Positions 43,394 through 51,819 of a stretch of DNA of 51,868 nt are shown in pieces. The stretch lies in assembly GCA_964486075.1 (NCBI GenBank), contig CAZALU010000011.1, forward strand, positions 1 through 51,868, written 5' to 3'. A model generated the notes under the pieces. That model saw nothing but the letters and a program-made list of their open reading frames with translations. It ran no database searches and was not told the DNA's origin. The stretch's first letter is position 1. Each line of letters begins with the position of its first letter. The stretch is from JAHIJO01 sp964486075. Its GTDB lineage: Bacteria; Verrucomicrobiota; Kiritimatiellia; JAAZAB01. The position numbers and the translations under genes were made by a program.

Positions 43394-43987
43394 ATGCGAA
43401 AAATGCACAGGCTGGAATATCCTTTTCTCTTGGAACAAGCGCGGCGCCTGTCGGTGGGCGACCGCGTCCTCGTCTCCGGCCGGATATTCACGGGTCGGGA
43501 CCGTTTGCATCGCTTTCTGGCTGAAGGCGGGAAATCGCCCGTCAACCTGCGGGCGGGCGCGATCTACCACTGTGGCCCGGTGGTGATCTGGGAAAAAGGA
43601 CGATGGGTTGTTCGCGCGGCGGGCCCCACCACCTCGATCCGGGAGGAGCCTTATCTGCCGGAAATAATCCGGCGGCATGGCTTGAGCGTTGTTATCGGCA
43701 AGGGCGGCATGGGCGAGGGCACGCAAAAGGCATGCGCGAAATACGGGTGCGTTTATCTGCATGCCGTTGGTGGCGCCGCCCAGGTGCTGGCGGACAAGAT
43801 AACGCGGGTAGCCGGGGTTCATTTCCTGGAGGAATTCGGTTCGGCCGAGGCGATGTGGGAACTGCTGCTCAAGGATTTTCCAGCCCTGGTAACCATGGAC
43901 GCCCATGGCCGGAGCCTGCACGAGCGGGTGGCCGCGCGATCCGGGCGGAACCTGCGGGAATTATTTTCGCCACGGATTGAAGACTGA
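43394..43987 (+). CDS. Class I fumarate hydratase, beta subunit
   Basis: A 197-residue beta-type subunit completing the active site of the alpha protein. Motifs: LSVGDRVLVSGRIFTGRDRL, IYHCGPVV, GPTTSIREEPYLPEII, VVIGKGGMGEGT and GCVYLHAVGGAAQVLA. Length fits the family's beta subunits. The ATG at 43394 has GAGG a few bases upstream; an in-frame extension to 43292 translates repeat sequence and is rejected. The separation from the alpha gene by repeats is unusual, since the two are normally adjacent. Confidence 0.87.
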   Translation: MRKMHRLEYPFLLEQARRLSVGDRVLVSGRIFTGRDRLHRFLAEGGKSPVNLRAGAIYHCGPVVIWEKGRWVVRAAGPTTSIREEPYLPEIIRRHGLSVVIGKGGMGEGTQKACAKYGCVYLHAVGGAAQVLADKITRVAGVHFLEEFGSAEAMWELLLKDFPALVTMDAHGRSLHERVAARSGRNLRELFSPRIED

Positions 43988-44245
43988 TTAAACACGGATG
44001 GGAAAGAATCAGCCTGAGTTCGGCAATGGGTAACTACGAAATATCCAGTCGGCTGCGGGGCAGGCGCAAAATGGCCCGAAAAAGAAGATATCAAGTTAGG
44101 GTGTTTGTAATTTAGAACTTCTACGTTTAGCGTGTTTCGCGTATTTTGTAGTTCCCTCCAGAGCAGGCGGCTCCGCATACGGCGGACAAAGTGTTCTTAT
44201 GTAAATCAGTGTTTAATCCGTTTCATCAGTGGCTGATAAATTCTT

Positions 44246-45181
44246 ATGCGTATTATCTTCATGGGCTCTGCGGAACTGGCGTGTCCCTGTCTGGACAAAC
44301 TGCTGGCCGACGCCACGGATGAGGTGGTCGGCGTGGTGACCCAGCCGGACCGCCCTAAAGGGCGCTCGCTTCAGACCGGGCCGTGTCCCGCGCGAGCGCG
44401 GGTCGCGCAATACGCGATGCCTGTGTTAACTCCGCAGAATGTTAATACGCCGGAGAGCATCCGGGCCATTCGGGACCTGGCGCCGGATCTGATCGTGGTC
44501 GTGGCCTACGGGCAGATACTCAAGCCTGAACTCCTCGGGATTCCAGCTCAGGGCTGTCTCAACGTGCATGCCTCGCTTTTGCCGAAATATCGGGGCGCCG
44601 CGCCCATCCAGTGGGCGATTGCGCGTGGTGAAGCCAGCACCGGCGTGACCACGATGCTTCTGAACGAGGGCATGGACTCCGGCGATATCATCGACCAGGT
44701 CGAAGAGAAAATACGGGAGGACGATACTTCCGGCGCGCTCCATGGCCGGCTGGCTCGGCTGGGGGCCGATCTGCTGGCCCGGACCTTGGATGACTTGCGC
44801 AATGGAACAATCCGGCGCAGGCCCCAGGATCCGGCCCAGGCAACTTATGCGCCCAAGTTGAAAAAAAGCGATGGACGTCTGGACTGGACCCGTCCGGCCG
44901 TCGAACTGCATAATCGCATCCGCGGCTTCAATCCCTGGCCCGGCTGTTATTGCGAATTTCCGGGGTTGAAAACGTCAGTGGTAAAGATTATAAAGTCCCG
45001 AGTGGTGTCAGGTCAGGGACGGCCGGGTGAGATTCTTTCCAATCAGGGCGATGGACCCCTGATCCAGACCGGCGCTCAGGCCTTGCGTTTGCTGGAACTG
45101 CAGCCCGAAGGCCGCAAAGCCATGCCCGGCAGCGCTTTTCTCTGTGGCCATCCGCTGAAAGCCGGAGAGCGGTTGCTATAG
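44246..45181 (+). CDS. fmt: Methionyl-tRNA formyltransferase
   Basis: A 311-residue enzyme that formylates initiator Met-tRNA using 10-formyl-tetrahydrofolate. The start IIFMGSAELACPCLDKL is typical (usual form FxGTPxFA). The catalytic Asn-His and folate-binding loop read NVHASLLPKYRGAAPIQWAI, and the catalytic Asp is in EGMDSGDIID. The C-terminal OB-fold domain starts near KKSDGRLDW. Length equals E. coli Fmt (about 315). No def gene is adjacent, which is less common. No strong ribosome-binding site is seen. Confidence 0.95.
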   Translation: MRIIFMGSAELACPCLDKLLADATDEVVGVVTQPDRPKGRSLQTGPCPARARVAQYAMPVLTPQNVNTPESIRAIRDLAPDLIVVVAYGQILKPELLGIPAQGCLNVHASLLPKYRGAAPIQWAIARGEASTGVTTMLLNEGMDSGDIIDQVEEKIREDDTSGALHGRLARLGADLLARTLDDLRNGTIRRRPQDPAQATYAPKLKKSDGRLDWTRPAVELHNRIRGFNPWPGCYCEFPGLKTSVVKIIKSRVVSGQGRPGEILSNQGDGPLIQTGAQALRLLELQPEGRKAMPGSAFLCGHPLKAGERLL

Positions 45182-45304
45182 TACCTTATCCATACGAAAC
45201 CGCGAAAAAAACAAGATAAATGAAAAACGAGGATGTACCACGGAGAACACGGAGACACGGAGATCGATCTGTCTGCGTGATCTCCTTCCATCTCCCCATA
45301 GAGT

Positions 45305-45354
45305 GTTGCGCGCATTTTGCGTCCGGCAGCTGCCAGACGCAAAATGCGCGCAAC
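45305..45354. repeat. Hairpin with 19-bp perfect arms
   Basis: GTTGCGCGCATTTTGCGTC pairs perfectly with GACGCAAAATGCGCGCAAC around a 12-base loop that contains its own palindrome GGCAGCTGCC, a motif also next to the TGTAGCC elements at 41750-41960. It is 123 bp after fmt. Confidence 0.85.
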
Positions 45355-45598
45355 GGTGGATCGGGAGGGGAAACGTGTGGAGAGATTCTTTCTCCGTGCC
45401 TCCAGCAAAGCGGGTGGTGAAAGGCTTGGGTTGCCACGTCTGCGGCAAAGTGGCCACTTGCACTTAGCGACGGGGCGGGCACAGCCCGCTTTGGCATGTA
45501 AACTATGCAATCGTGGAAGCGACGCCCTCGTCGCTTGAATGGGGAGCTGGAAGCGGCGGGGGCGCCGCTTCTACTTTAATGCAGGAAGTTCAATCTTT

Positions 45599-45664
45599 TG
45601 TAGCCGCGCCCGATGGTCGCGGACCTGGTTAATTGAGGATCCGACATCACCGATGTCGGCTACA
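45599..45664 (+). repeat. Dispersed palindromic element, TGTAGCC...GGCTACA, copy 4
   Basis: Same ends as the other copies (TGTAGCCGCGC... / ...TGTCGGCTACA) and the same two-hairpin plan (CCGCGCCC...CGCGG and CCGACATC/GATGTCGG). Arms have compensating changes relative to the other copies, indicating pairing is retained. Confidence 0.8.
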
Positions 45665-45709
45665 GTACGAGTCGACCGGCAGCTAGCGGTCCTCACTTCA
45701 GGATCAAAC

Positions 45710-46783
45710 ATGCAAGAAAGAACGACAAGCAGACAAAGACTTGACGCCACCTTTGCGCTCAAGGCCCCAGACCGGACCCCCATCCTGGGTGGCTGGATTG
45801 CCTGCCCGGAACACATCATGGCCATCACAGGAGCCGAAGCCGACCAATACTGGAAGGATCCGTGGGGTGTCAGTATCGAGGCCTACAAAATACTGGGCAC
45901 GGACGGTCTCATTAGCGTGTTCGTACCGCAAGCACGGGATAGCTATCGCTGCGTTGACGACACGAGCTATGCTCATAGCGACAAAGGCATGTCCCTTGAA
46001 GAAGCGCTGGCTCTGGTTGACGCCATGCCCACCCCGGAACAGATTGAATCCAAATTCGATTTCGAGCAAGCCTATGCCGAATTTCGCCAACCCTTACAGC
46101 AAATACAAAAACGTTGCGGGGAGATGGTCTGGATGCCGGCCCACTGGTTCGCCGGGGCCAAGATTTCATGGTATTTTGATTTCGGATACGAAAATTATTT
46201 CCTGATCGTCGGCATGTACCCCGACCGGGCGCAGAAACTGCTGGAGGTGGGCGGCGCCCAGGGCCGCTGTCAGTCCCGCTTGGTGGCTCGGGCGGTCCGC
46301 GAAGGACTCTTTCCGGCCGCGCTCCTGCTCGGGGAGGACATTTGCACCCAGCGCGGACCGATGATCTCGGTGGACTTCATGGAGAAGTATTACGCCCCGC
46401 AGCTCCGCTACGGATTGGAGCCGCTGCTCGAAGCTGGCTGCCGGCCGGTCTGGCACTGTGATGGCGACGTGCGACTCATGCTGGACTTTCTGATTGACGC
46501 GGGAGTCTGCGGCTTGCAGGGATTCCAGCCCGAGTGCGGCATGTTGCTCGAGCAACTCGTGCAACGCCGCACCCGCGCAGGCGAGCCGCTTGTGATATTT
46601 GGTCCGCTGGCCGTCACCACCGAGCTCCCGGTCTGCAGCCCGGAGCAGGTCGAGTTGAAAGTGCGCGAGGCCATCCGGATCTGCAAAGGGCGGGCTTCCC
46701 TGGCGCTCTTTACCTCGAACACGATCAATCCTGATATCCCGCTGGAGAACATCAAGGCCATGTACCGGGCGGTTAAGACATGA
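45710..46783 (+). CDS. Uroporphyrinogen-decarboxylase-family protein, paralogue 2
   Basis: A 357-residue UroD-superfamily TIM-barrel protein. It opens with SRQRLDATFALKAPDRTPI. At the metal site it reads PVWHCDGDVRLMLDFLIDAG: HxD rather than the HxC of corrinoid methyltransferases. The C-terminal Cys found in zinc-type relatives is replaced (LFTSNTINPDIPLENI). A methyl-transfer role is thus less certain. The start at 45710 matches the family; the longer frame to 45539 translates repeat DNA. It is followed after 104 bp by paralogue 3 in the same direction. Confidence 0.8.
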   Translation: MQERTTSRQRLDATFALKAPDRTPILGGWIACPEHIMAITGAEADQYWKDPWGVSIEAYKILGTDGLISVFVPQARDSYRCVDDTSYAHSDKGMSLEEALALVDAMPTPEQIESKFDFEQAYAEFRQPLQQIQKRCGEMVWMPAHWFAGAKISWYFDFGYENYFLIVGMYPDRAQKLLEVGGAQGRCQSRLVARAVREGLFPAALLLGEDICTQRGPMISVDFMEKYYAPQLRYGLEPLLEAGCRPVWHCDGDVRLMLDFLIDAGVCGLQGFQPECGMLLEQLVQRRTRAGEPLVIFGPLAVTTELPVCSPEQVELKVREAIRICKGRASLALFTSNTINPDIPLENIKAMYRAVKT

Positions 46784-46887
46784 TTAAAGGCCTGGTGCAT
46801 ATATATATTCACCGGTATACGAAGCAAAGTTCCCAAATAACTGGCCGAAATTGTTTATTGGACTGAGATACCTGCACGAGACTTACC

Positions 46888-47946
46888 ATGAATTCACGCG
46901 AACGAATGCTGGCAGCGATCAATCGTCAACCGGTGGACCGCATTCCCACGGATATCTGGGCCACTGGCGAGGTGATTGAAAAATTGCGCCGCCATTTCGG
47001 AGAAGGTGTCGCCATCGGTCCAGCCCTGCATATTGATGGCATGGCCGGGATCGGGCCGAAATACATCGGGCCGCCGTTGCCCCGGGCGCCGGAAGGTGAG
47101 TCCGTTAATTTCTGGGGCATCCGCTGCAAGCAGGTGGCCTATGCCGGCGGGTGCTATGACGAGCAATCGTATAATCCGCTGGCTTTCGCGCAGAACATCG
47201 ACGACCTGAACACCTACAACTGGCCGCAAGCTGACTGGTTCGATTACTCCGGTCTGCAGGAGCAGGCCCGGGAAGCCAGAAAAATTCAGGCTGTCCAGTG
47301 CGGCTACATGGCGCCTTTCTACTACCATAACCTGCTGCGCGGACTGGAGCAGTCGCTCATCGATCCCCTGCTGGATCCGGAATTGACGCATGAAATCATC
47401 AGGCGCATCAGCGATTTTTTTTACGAGCACCATCGCCGTATCTTTGAGGCCGCTGACGGCCTGATCGATGTTGCCCAGGTCACCGACGATCTTGGCAGCC
47501 AGTCCGGCCCGCTGATCGGCATGGAGCTGTACCGGGAATTCTACGCGCCCCAGCACAAACGCTTCATCGACCTGTGCCACGAGTTCGGCATCAAGGTGCT
47601 TCATCACGATGACGGTTCCTGCCGGCTGTTTCTGCCGCTGCTGGTTGAGATGGGTATCGATATTCTGAACCCCGTGCAATGGACTTGCCCAGGAATGGAT
47701 ATGCGCGAACTGAAGGCCGAGTTCGGGAAAAAGATCTGCTTCCACGGCGGCATCGAGAACCAGAAAATCCTGCCGTTCGGGACGCCCGAAGATGTGCGGG
47801 CCGAGGTCAGGCATTGCATCGACGCGTTGGCCGACGATAAAACCGGCTATATTTTAGCCTCCTGCCACAATATCCAGGCCATCACCCCCGTGGAAAACAT
47901 TGTGGCCATGTATGACGAGGCCTGGCGGTACGGCAAAATGGCCTGA
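46888..47946 (+). CDS. Uroporphyrinogen-decarboxylase-family protein, paralogue 3
   Basis: A 352-residue protein of the same superfamily. It opens with NSRERMLAAINRQPVDRIP. The metal-site region is KVLHHDDGSCRLFLPLLVEM (HxD type), while the C-terminal segment keeps the typical YILASCHNIQAITPVENIVAM with its Cys. It therefore mixes features of paralogues 1 and 2. Reaction and substrate are unknown; corrinoid-dependent methyl transfer or demethylation is plausible. It is not a haem-pathway HemE, as the usual HemE N-terminal RQAGRY motif is missing. A strong hairpin (48096-48141) follows 149 bp after the stop. Confidence 0.82.
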   Translation: MNSRERMLAAINRQPVDRIPTDIWATGEVIEKLRRHFGEGVAIGPALHIDGMAGIGPKYIGPPLPRAPEGESVNFWGIRCKQVAYAGGCYDEQSYNPLAFAQNIDDLNTYNWPQADWFDYSGLQEQAREARKIQAVQCGYMAPFYYHNLLRGLEQSLIDPLLDPELTHEIIRRISDFFYEHHRRIFEAADGLIDVAQVTDDLGSQSGPLIGMELYREFYAPQHKRFIDLCHEFGIKVLHHDDGSCRLFLPLLVEMGIDILNPVQWTCPGMDMRELKAEFGKKICFHGGIENQKILPFGTPEDVRAEVRHCIDALADDKTGYILASCHNIQAITPVENIVAMYDEAWRYGKMA

Positions 47947-48095
47947 GCGCATGCTGAAATAGTAGGTGTCGCGCTACCTGTTCTGCGTAGCCTTGGCGAA
48001 GCAGGATGAGCGGCGCTTCCGGGAATGAGGGGGACGTGTGCCGCTCGTATAGTGTTTCAGATAAATAACCTAACAATGCGAGACGAAGTTCTAAG

Positions 48096-48141
48096 GGAAC
48101 CCACCCCTATCCCCTCCCTGGAGGGGCGAGGGGTGGGTTCC
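48096..48141. terminator. Long GC-rich hairpin after UroD-like paralogue 3
   Basis: GGAACCCACCCCT pairs with AGGGGTGGGTTCC, and inside CCCCTCC pairs with GGAGGGG, so 20 of 23 positions pair. It lies between two genes in the same direction. There is TTGATCC but no U-run after it. The CCCCTCC core also occurs at 21960 and 41462, so it may be a repeat rather than a terminator. Confidence 0.45.
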
Positions 48142-48282
48142 TTGATCCTCGGAAGTTAATTACCTGAACATCTATAGCGCGGCACATACTTCGGAGGTGT
48201 GGCGAGTTTATTTGTGGCTAAATATTATCAACAAAACGCGCTAGAGCAGGCTTTAGACCTGCTATTTTAAGAGGAACGCTAA

Positions 48283-51200
48283 ATGAAAATCTGTGTGATC
48301 AGCAGCGAAAAAAACATCGATAACTGCTCGCGCGAGGAGACCAGCGCCATATACAGGAGATCGCCCCGGATATTGTCCGTTTCCGCCGTGAGCCTGATGT
48401 ATGACCCGCTGCTGATCTCGCTCTGCAACGGGGTTGCCGATGTGGTTGAACTGCGTCAGGGCATGGATCTGGAAGCGGCCCGCGCCGCCGACCTGCTGAT
48501 CGTGCCGGAAGCGGTTGAACCGGAACAGGAAGCCTTGATCCTCTCGTTGGCGGCTGCCGGTAAAAAGGTTTTCTGGGTGCGCCCGTCGGCGAACGCTTTG
48601 CGCCAGGCCAGCGACGGGCAAATCCAAGTGACGGATACGCTGTATTCGCATCGCGAGCGCTGGGACCTGGCCGGCCGGAGTTTTAACTATTCGACCCGTT
48701 GCACATACGATCTGTATCAAGCCGGCGCGTCCGTTCAAAAGGCTTATGCCATTGGCGACTGGCCTTCCCTGTATCGCCACAACGGGAACGTATTCTGTGC
48801 CGCATCCTATTTCAATGCTTGCACCGAATATTGGAACACGGCGGACGATGTCATCGGAGAGACGGGGTTCGGCAACGCCTTCTATTCGCTGGTGGTGTCC
48901 GAGGTCGCCGGCCTGCTGGGCCAGCCGGTGCCGCCGGCAGCCGCGCGCGAGCGTTTCTTCCTGCGACGTGATTTCCACGCCTACGGCTTCGCGCGTCTGA
49001 TGGTGAGCGACCTGGCCGCCATGCACGGCAAGTTCCTGGACTTCAGCGCGGCCGACGCGCATCTGGCGCGGGCCGCCGATGCGTTTGCGCAGGGCCAGCC
49101 GGATGTGCAGGTCGAAGCCCTGCTGAAGCCGGCGTTTGAAGCCTTGCTGGCGCAGCGCAAGACGGTGCTGGATATTCCCGTCTATTACGCCGACGCCATG
49201 CACGGCGGCATCCTGACCTCGCGCTACGGCTACATCGAGATTGCCGCGCCGGAGTTCGTCAAGGAGTTGATGCAAATGTTTTTCGTTTTTGCCCGCAGAC
49301 GCAACTATCGCTTCAGTATGGATGTCTCCATTGCCAGCTGGGTCAACCTGGCCAAACGGCATCCCAGCCTGATACAAGAGATGAAAGTGGCGATGGACGA
49401 AGGCTGGTTCGAGGTGGCCAACGGCTCGATGGGCCAGCCCTTCCCGCAGTTCTTCGGTCTGGAGAGCAACATCCGCCAGTTCGTCATCGGCCAGGCCGCC
49501 ATGGAGAAGCTGTTCGGACGGCGCGCCGAGACCTTCCTGGCCCAGGAGATGCAGCTGGCGCCGGTCTACCCGACGATCCTGGCCCAATCGGATTTCAAGC
49601 TGGCCCTGCACCGCGTGCAGAACACGGGCGAAACCGTCTACTCCGACGACCTGTGCATCAACTGGCAGGCGCCGGACGGCGCGGGAATCAAGACCATTCC
49701 GACCCATTACGACGATTCCCAGCAATCCATTTCCACCGGCTTCATCTTCTGGCCCGAATTGATCACCACCACGGCCAAACATTACCCGGCGGGCATCTAC
49801 ACCAACTTGCTGGACTTGACCTGGATCACCTCTTTCCGGGAGGATGCGATCCGCGCGTCGTATTACGCGCCGGTCCTGGGGAAATTCGTGACCTACCGCG
49901 ACCTGGCGGGAATGCTGAAGCCGCAGCGCGATGTCGTCTATGGCCGCAATGATTACCGGCCCCAGTTGCTCACGCCCATCTCGTGGACGGCGTCGGACAT
50001 GAACGCCCTCGGGCGTCGCCTGGAGGCTTATGAAATGTTTGCGGCGCTATCCGGCAACACGCAGGTCAACGATGCGCTGTTCAATGCCTGGAGTTTCCTG
50101 ACCGCCTACCAGAACCACGATAACACGGCATGCATGCGCGTGCCGCCCCGCGGCCGGAGCGGACACCACCTGCTGGACGTTCTGCGGGAGGACGTCATTT
50201 GCGCATTGGACGCGTGCCAAAAAGAGCTGGGTGAACCCGTTGCGTTGTTTAACAGCCTGAGCAAAGAGCGCGCAGCGGACATGTATTGCGACAAAAACGG
50301 AACCGGCGCCTTAAAAAACATTCCGCGCCTGGACAAGGTGGACGGCTTGGAAAAAATAGTGTTCGGCGCTTTCGGACTGGCCGAAAAACCGGATGCATCG
50401 GGCCGGGCCGTCATCAGCCAGGGCACCGGCATGGACAACGGGTTGCTGCGAGTGGTCCAGAATCCGGCCACAGGCGCCCTGGCATCCATCTACGACATCA
50501 AAAATGCGCACGAATTGCTGGCGGGCGTCGGGAACCAGATTGTGCCCGGCATGGACGGCTATACCCGCACGGTCAAAAGCGAGAAACTATTGCGTGCCGG
50601 CGTCGAGCAGCTTTTCAGCAAAGCTGAAATGTATTTTGCGGATCACAGGTTTGCGGGGTGGGTGGAAACCACGGCCAGCCTGCCGGCGGGCGAAAGGCGT
50701 GTCTATTTCGTGGCGAAGTTCGTGCCGCACGGTATCGCCCGGCACGATTATCGCGGCTACCATGTGGAACGCAAGGACTCCATCGGCGTCATGTTTAACT
50801 TGGCGTCCGGATTCAATACCATTCGCGATTGCTGGTTCAATCGCGTGCACGAACCGCTGGACGAACGGGGCAAGAAATACTGCCCGGGCCTTTTTTTCGC
50901 CCAGCGTCAGGTGGAGCGCGACTTTCTGGAATCGCCGCCGCCGGTCAAGGTCCAGTCGTTCATGGGCATCGTGGCGCAGGGCGAATCCGGTGCGCTTGTC
51001 TTTCACAACGACGGGGCACAGACGTACGAGGTCGACGGAGCGCGCGTCGCCAACCTGCTGTGGTGCACCAACGAGTACACCGACACCTTCGCCTACGCGC
51101 TGGAGGCGCTCGAACCGGGGGCTGATCCGTACGACGCGTTTCTTGATTACCAGTACGAGCCCGTGCCCATGCCGCGCGCCGATCTTACGCCCGCATTGCA

Positions 51201-51447
51201 GGTCGATCATGGCCTGTGGATCAGCAGCATCCGGCGTCAAGGGCAGGATTTGTATGTGCGCGTGGTGGAAACGGCGGGCAGGCCCGTTGAGAATGCAACG
51301 CTGCGCTCGGATAAAAAAATCCTATCCGCCGCGCGGGTCAACTTCCTCGACGACGAAACCGGCATTCTACCCATCCATGCTGGAAGCGTCTCGTTCGCGA
51401 TCGGCGCCAACGGCATGGTGACCGTCCGCCTGCGGTGCGCCGGGTAG
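48283..51447 (+). CDS. Divergent GH38-like (alpha-mannosidase fold) protein with GATase-like N-terminus
   Basis: A 1054-residue protein without an export signal. Residues about 50-105 look like a class I glutamine-amidotransferase-type strand-turn pattern (LLIVPEAVEPEQEALILSLA). Residues about 295-480 follow the GH38 pattern: EVANGSMGQP...LESNIRQFVIG aligns without gaps with the GH38 GGMWVEPDxN...GESLVRQLLYG segment. The catalytic Asp position is occupied by F387, and the HxD metal motif is replaced by YYADAMHGG. The C-terminal half has GH38-like beta-domains (QGTGMDNGLLRVVQNPATGA). Mannosidase activity is therefore doubtful; it may be a new family or a non-catalytic relative. GAGGAACG precedes the ATG. 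Confidence 0.7.
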   Translation: MKICVISSEKNIDNCSREETSAIYRRSPRILSVSAVSLMYDPLLISLCNGVADVVELRQGMDLEAARAADLLIVPEAVEPEQEALILSLAAAGKKVFWVRPSANALRQASDGQIQVTDTLYSHRERWDLAGRSFNYSTRCTYDLYQAGASVQKAYAIGDWPSLYRHNGNVFCAASYFNACTEYWNTADDVIGETGFGNAFYSLVVSEVAGLLGQPVPPAAARERFFLRRDFHAYGFARLMVSDLAAMHGKFLDFSAADAHLARAADAFAQGQPDVQVEALLKPAFEALLAQRKTVLDIPVYYADAMHGGILTSRYGYIEIAAPEFVKELMQMFFVFARRRNYRFSMDVSIASWVNLAKRHPSLIQEMKVAMDEGWFEVANGSMGQPFPQFFGLESNIRQFVIGQAAMEKLFGRRAETFLAQEMQLAPVYPTILAQSDFKLALHRVQNTGETVYSDDLCINWQAPDGAGIKTIPTHYDDSQQSISTGFIFWPELITTTAKHYPAGIYTNLLDLTWITSFREDAIRASYYAPVLGKFVTYRDLAGMLKPQRDVVYGRNDYRPQLLTPISWTASDMNALGRRLEAYEMFAALSGNTQVNDALFNAWSFLTAYQNHDNTACMRVPPRGRSGHHLLDVLREDVICALDACQKELGEPVALFNSLSKERAADMYCDKNGTGALKNIPRLDKVDGLEKIVFGAFGLAEKPDASGRAVISQGTGMDNGLLRVVQNPATGALASIYDIKNAHELLAGVGNQIVPGMDGYTRTVKSEKLLRAGVEQLFSKAEMYFADHRFAGWVETTASLPAGERRVYFVAKFVPHGIARHDYRGYHVERKDSIGVMFNLASGFNTIRDCWFNRVHEPLDERGKKYCPGLFFAQRQVERDFLESPPPVKVQSFMGIVAQGESGALVFHNDGAQTYEVDGARVANLLWCTNEYTDTFAYALEALEPGADPYDAFLDYQYEPVPMPRADLTPALQVDHGLWISSIRRQGQDLYVRVVETAGRPVENATLRSDKKILSAARVNFLDDETGILPIHAGSVSFAIGANGMVTVRLRCAG

Positions 51448-51669
51448 CGCGCTGGATACCCGGGATGTGTCCTGCGTAACGTGTTAACGCAGCAGGAAGC
51501 TCCCAAGGAAATTGCCGGACGGCCACGAGGGACCGTGGCCCTCCATCTCCTTCACGCAATCCGTCAACTGACGGATTGTTGCCGTGGAGGGACGCGCTCC
51601 GTCGCGTCCGTCTTTAGTAGCAAGTTCCTGCCTTGTTGAGGGCGGCGCCACGCCGCCTGATTTTGCTTC
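51448..51669. other. Gap with hairpins and inverted copy of a dispersed repeat
   Basis: After the GH38-like gene: a hairpin CTGCGT/ACGCAG (51472-51492), a GCCACGAGGGACCGTGGC dyad near 51525, CAATCCGTCA/TGACGGATTG (51557-51578), and at 51585-51609 the inverse of the 25-base unit found at 17768-17792 (exact match). No gene seen. Confidence 0.65.
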
Positions 51670-51771
51670 TTAGCGAATCAGACGGTCGAGAAGGATATCT
51701 TCAATAATTCTGCGCAGATCTTCGTCAGCCGAGCTGGCCCATGCGACCGTATATTGCTTGCCCATGCTCAT
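51670..51771 (-). pseudogene. Truncated ParE/RelE-like toxin fragment
   Basis: A 33-residue frame, GKQYTVAWASSADEDLRRII, that resembles the start of ParE/RelE-type toxins (xYxVxWxxxAxxDL). The family is about 90-100 residues, so two thirds are missing. Just upstream on the same strand another frame ends IQKKLQARS then TAA seven bases before this ATG, as an antitoxin tail would; that frame runs back only to the IS-like repeat at 51820. The pair looks broken by that element and by a deletion. Confidence 0.4.
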
Positions 51772-51819
51772 TATCGGCTTATGACCTGGCCTGCAGTTTC
51801 TTCTGGATGTTACAAAAAC

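Larger units (their letters stand above)
45182..45709. other. Repeat-rich gap after fmt; no gene seen
   Basis: About 530 bp. It holds a 50-base hairpin (45305-45354), two short hairpins AAGCGACG/CGTCGCTT (45517-45536) and GAAGCGGCG/CGCCGCTTC (45550-45571), and a TGTAGCC element (45599-45664). The piece CACGGAGAACACGGAGACAC at 45239-45258 is another dispersed repeat style. No credible coding frame. Confidence 0.65.

Noticed and set aside
48262..49782. 506-residue minus frame opposite the GH38-like gene
   Set aside because: His/Gln/Arg-rich antisense shadow with no recognisable domain.
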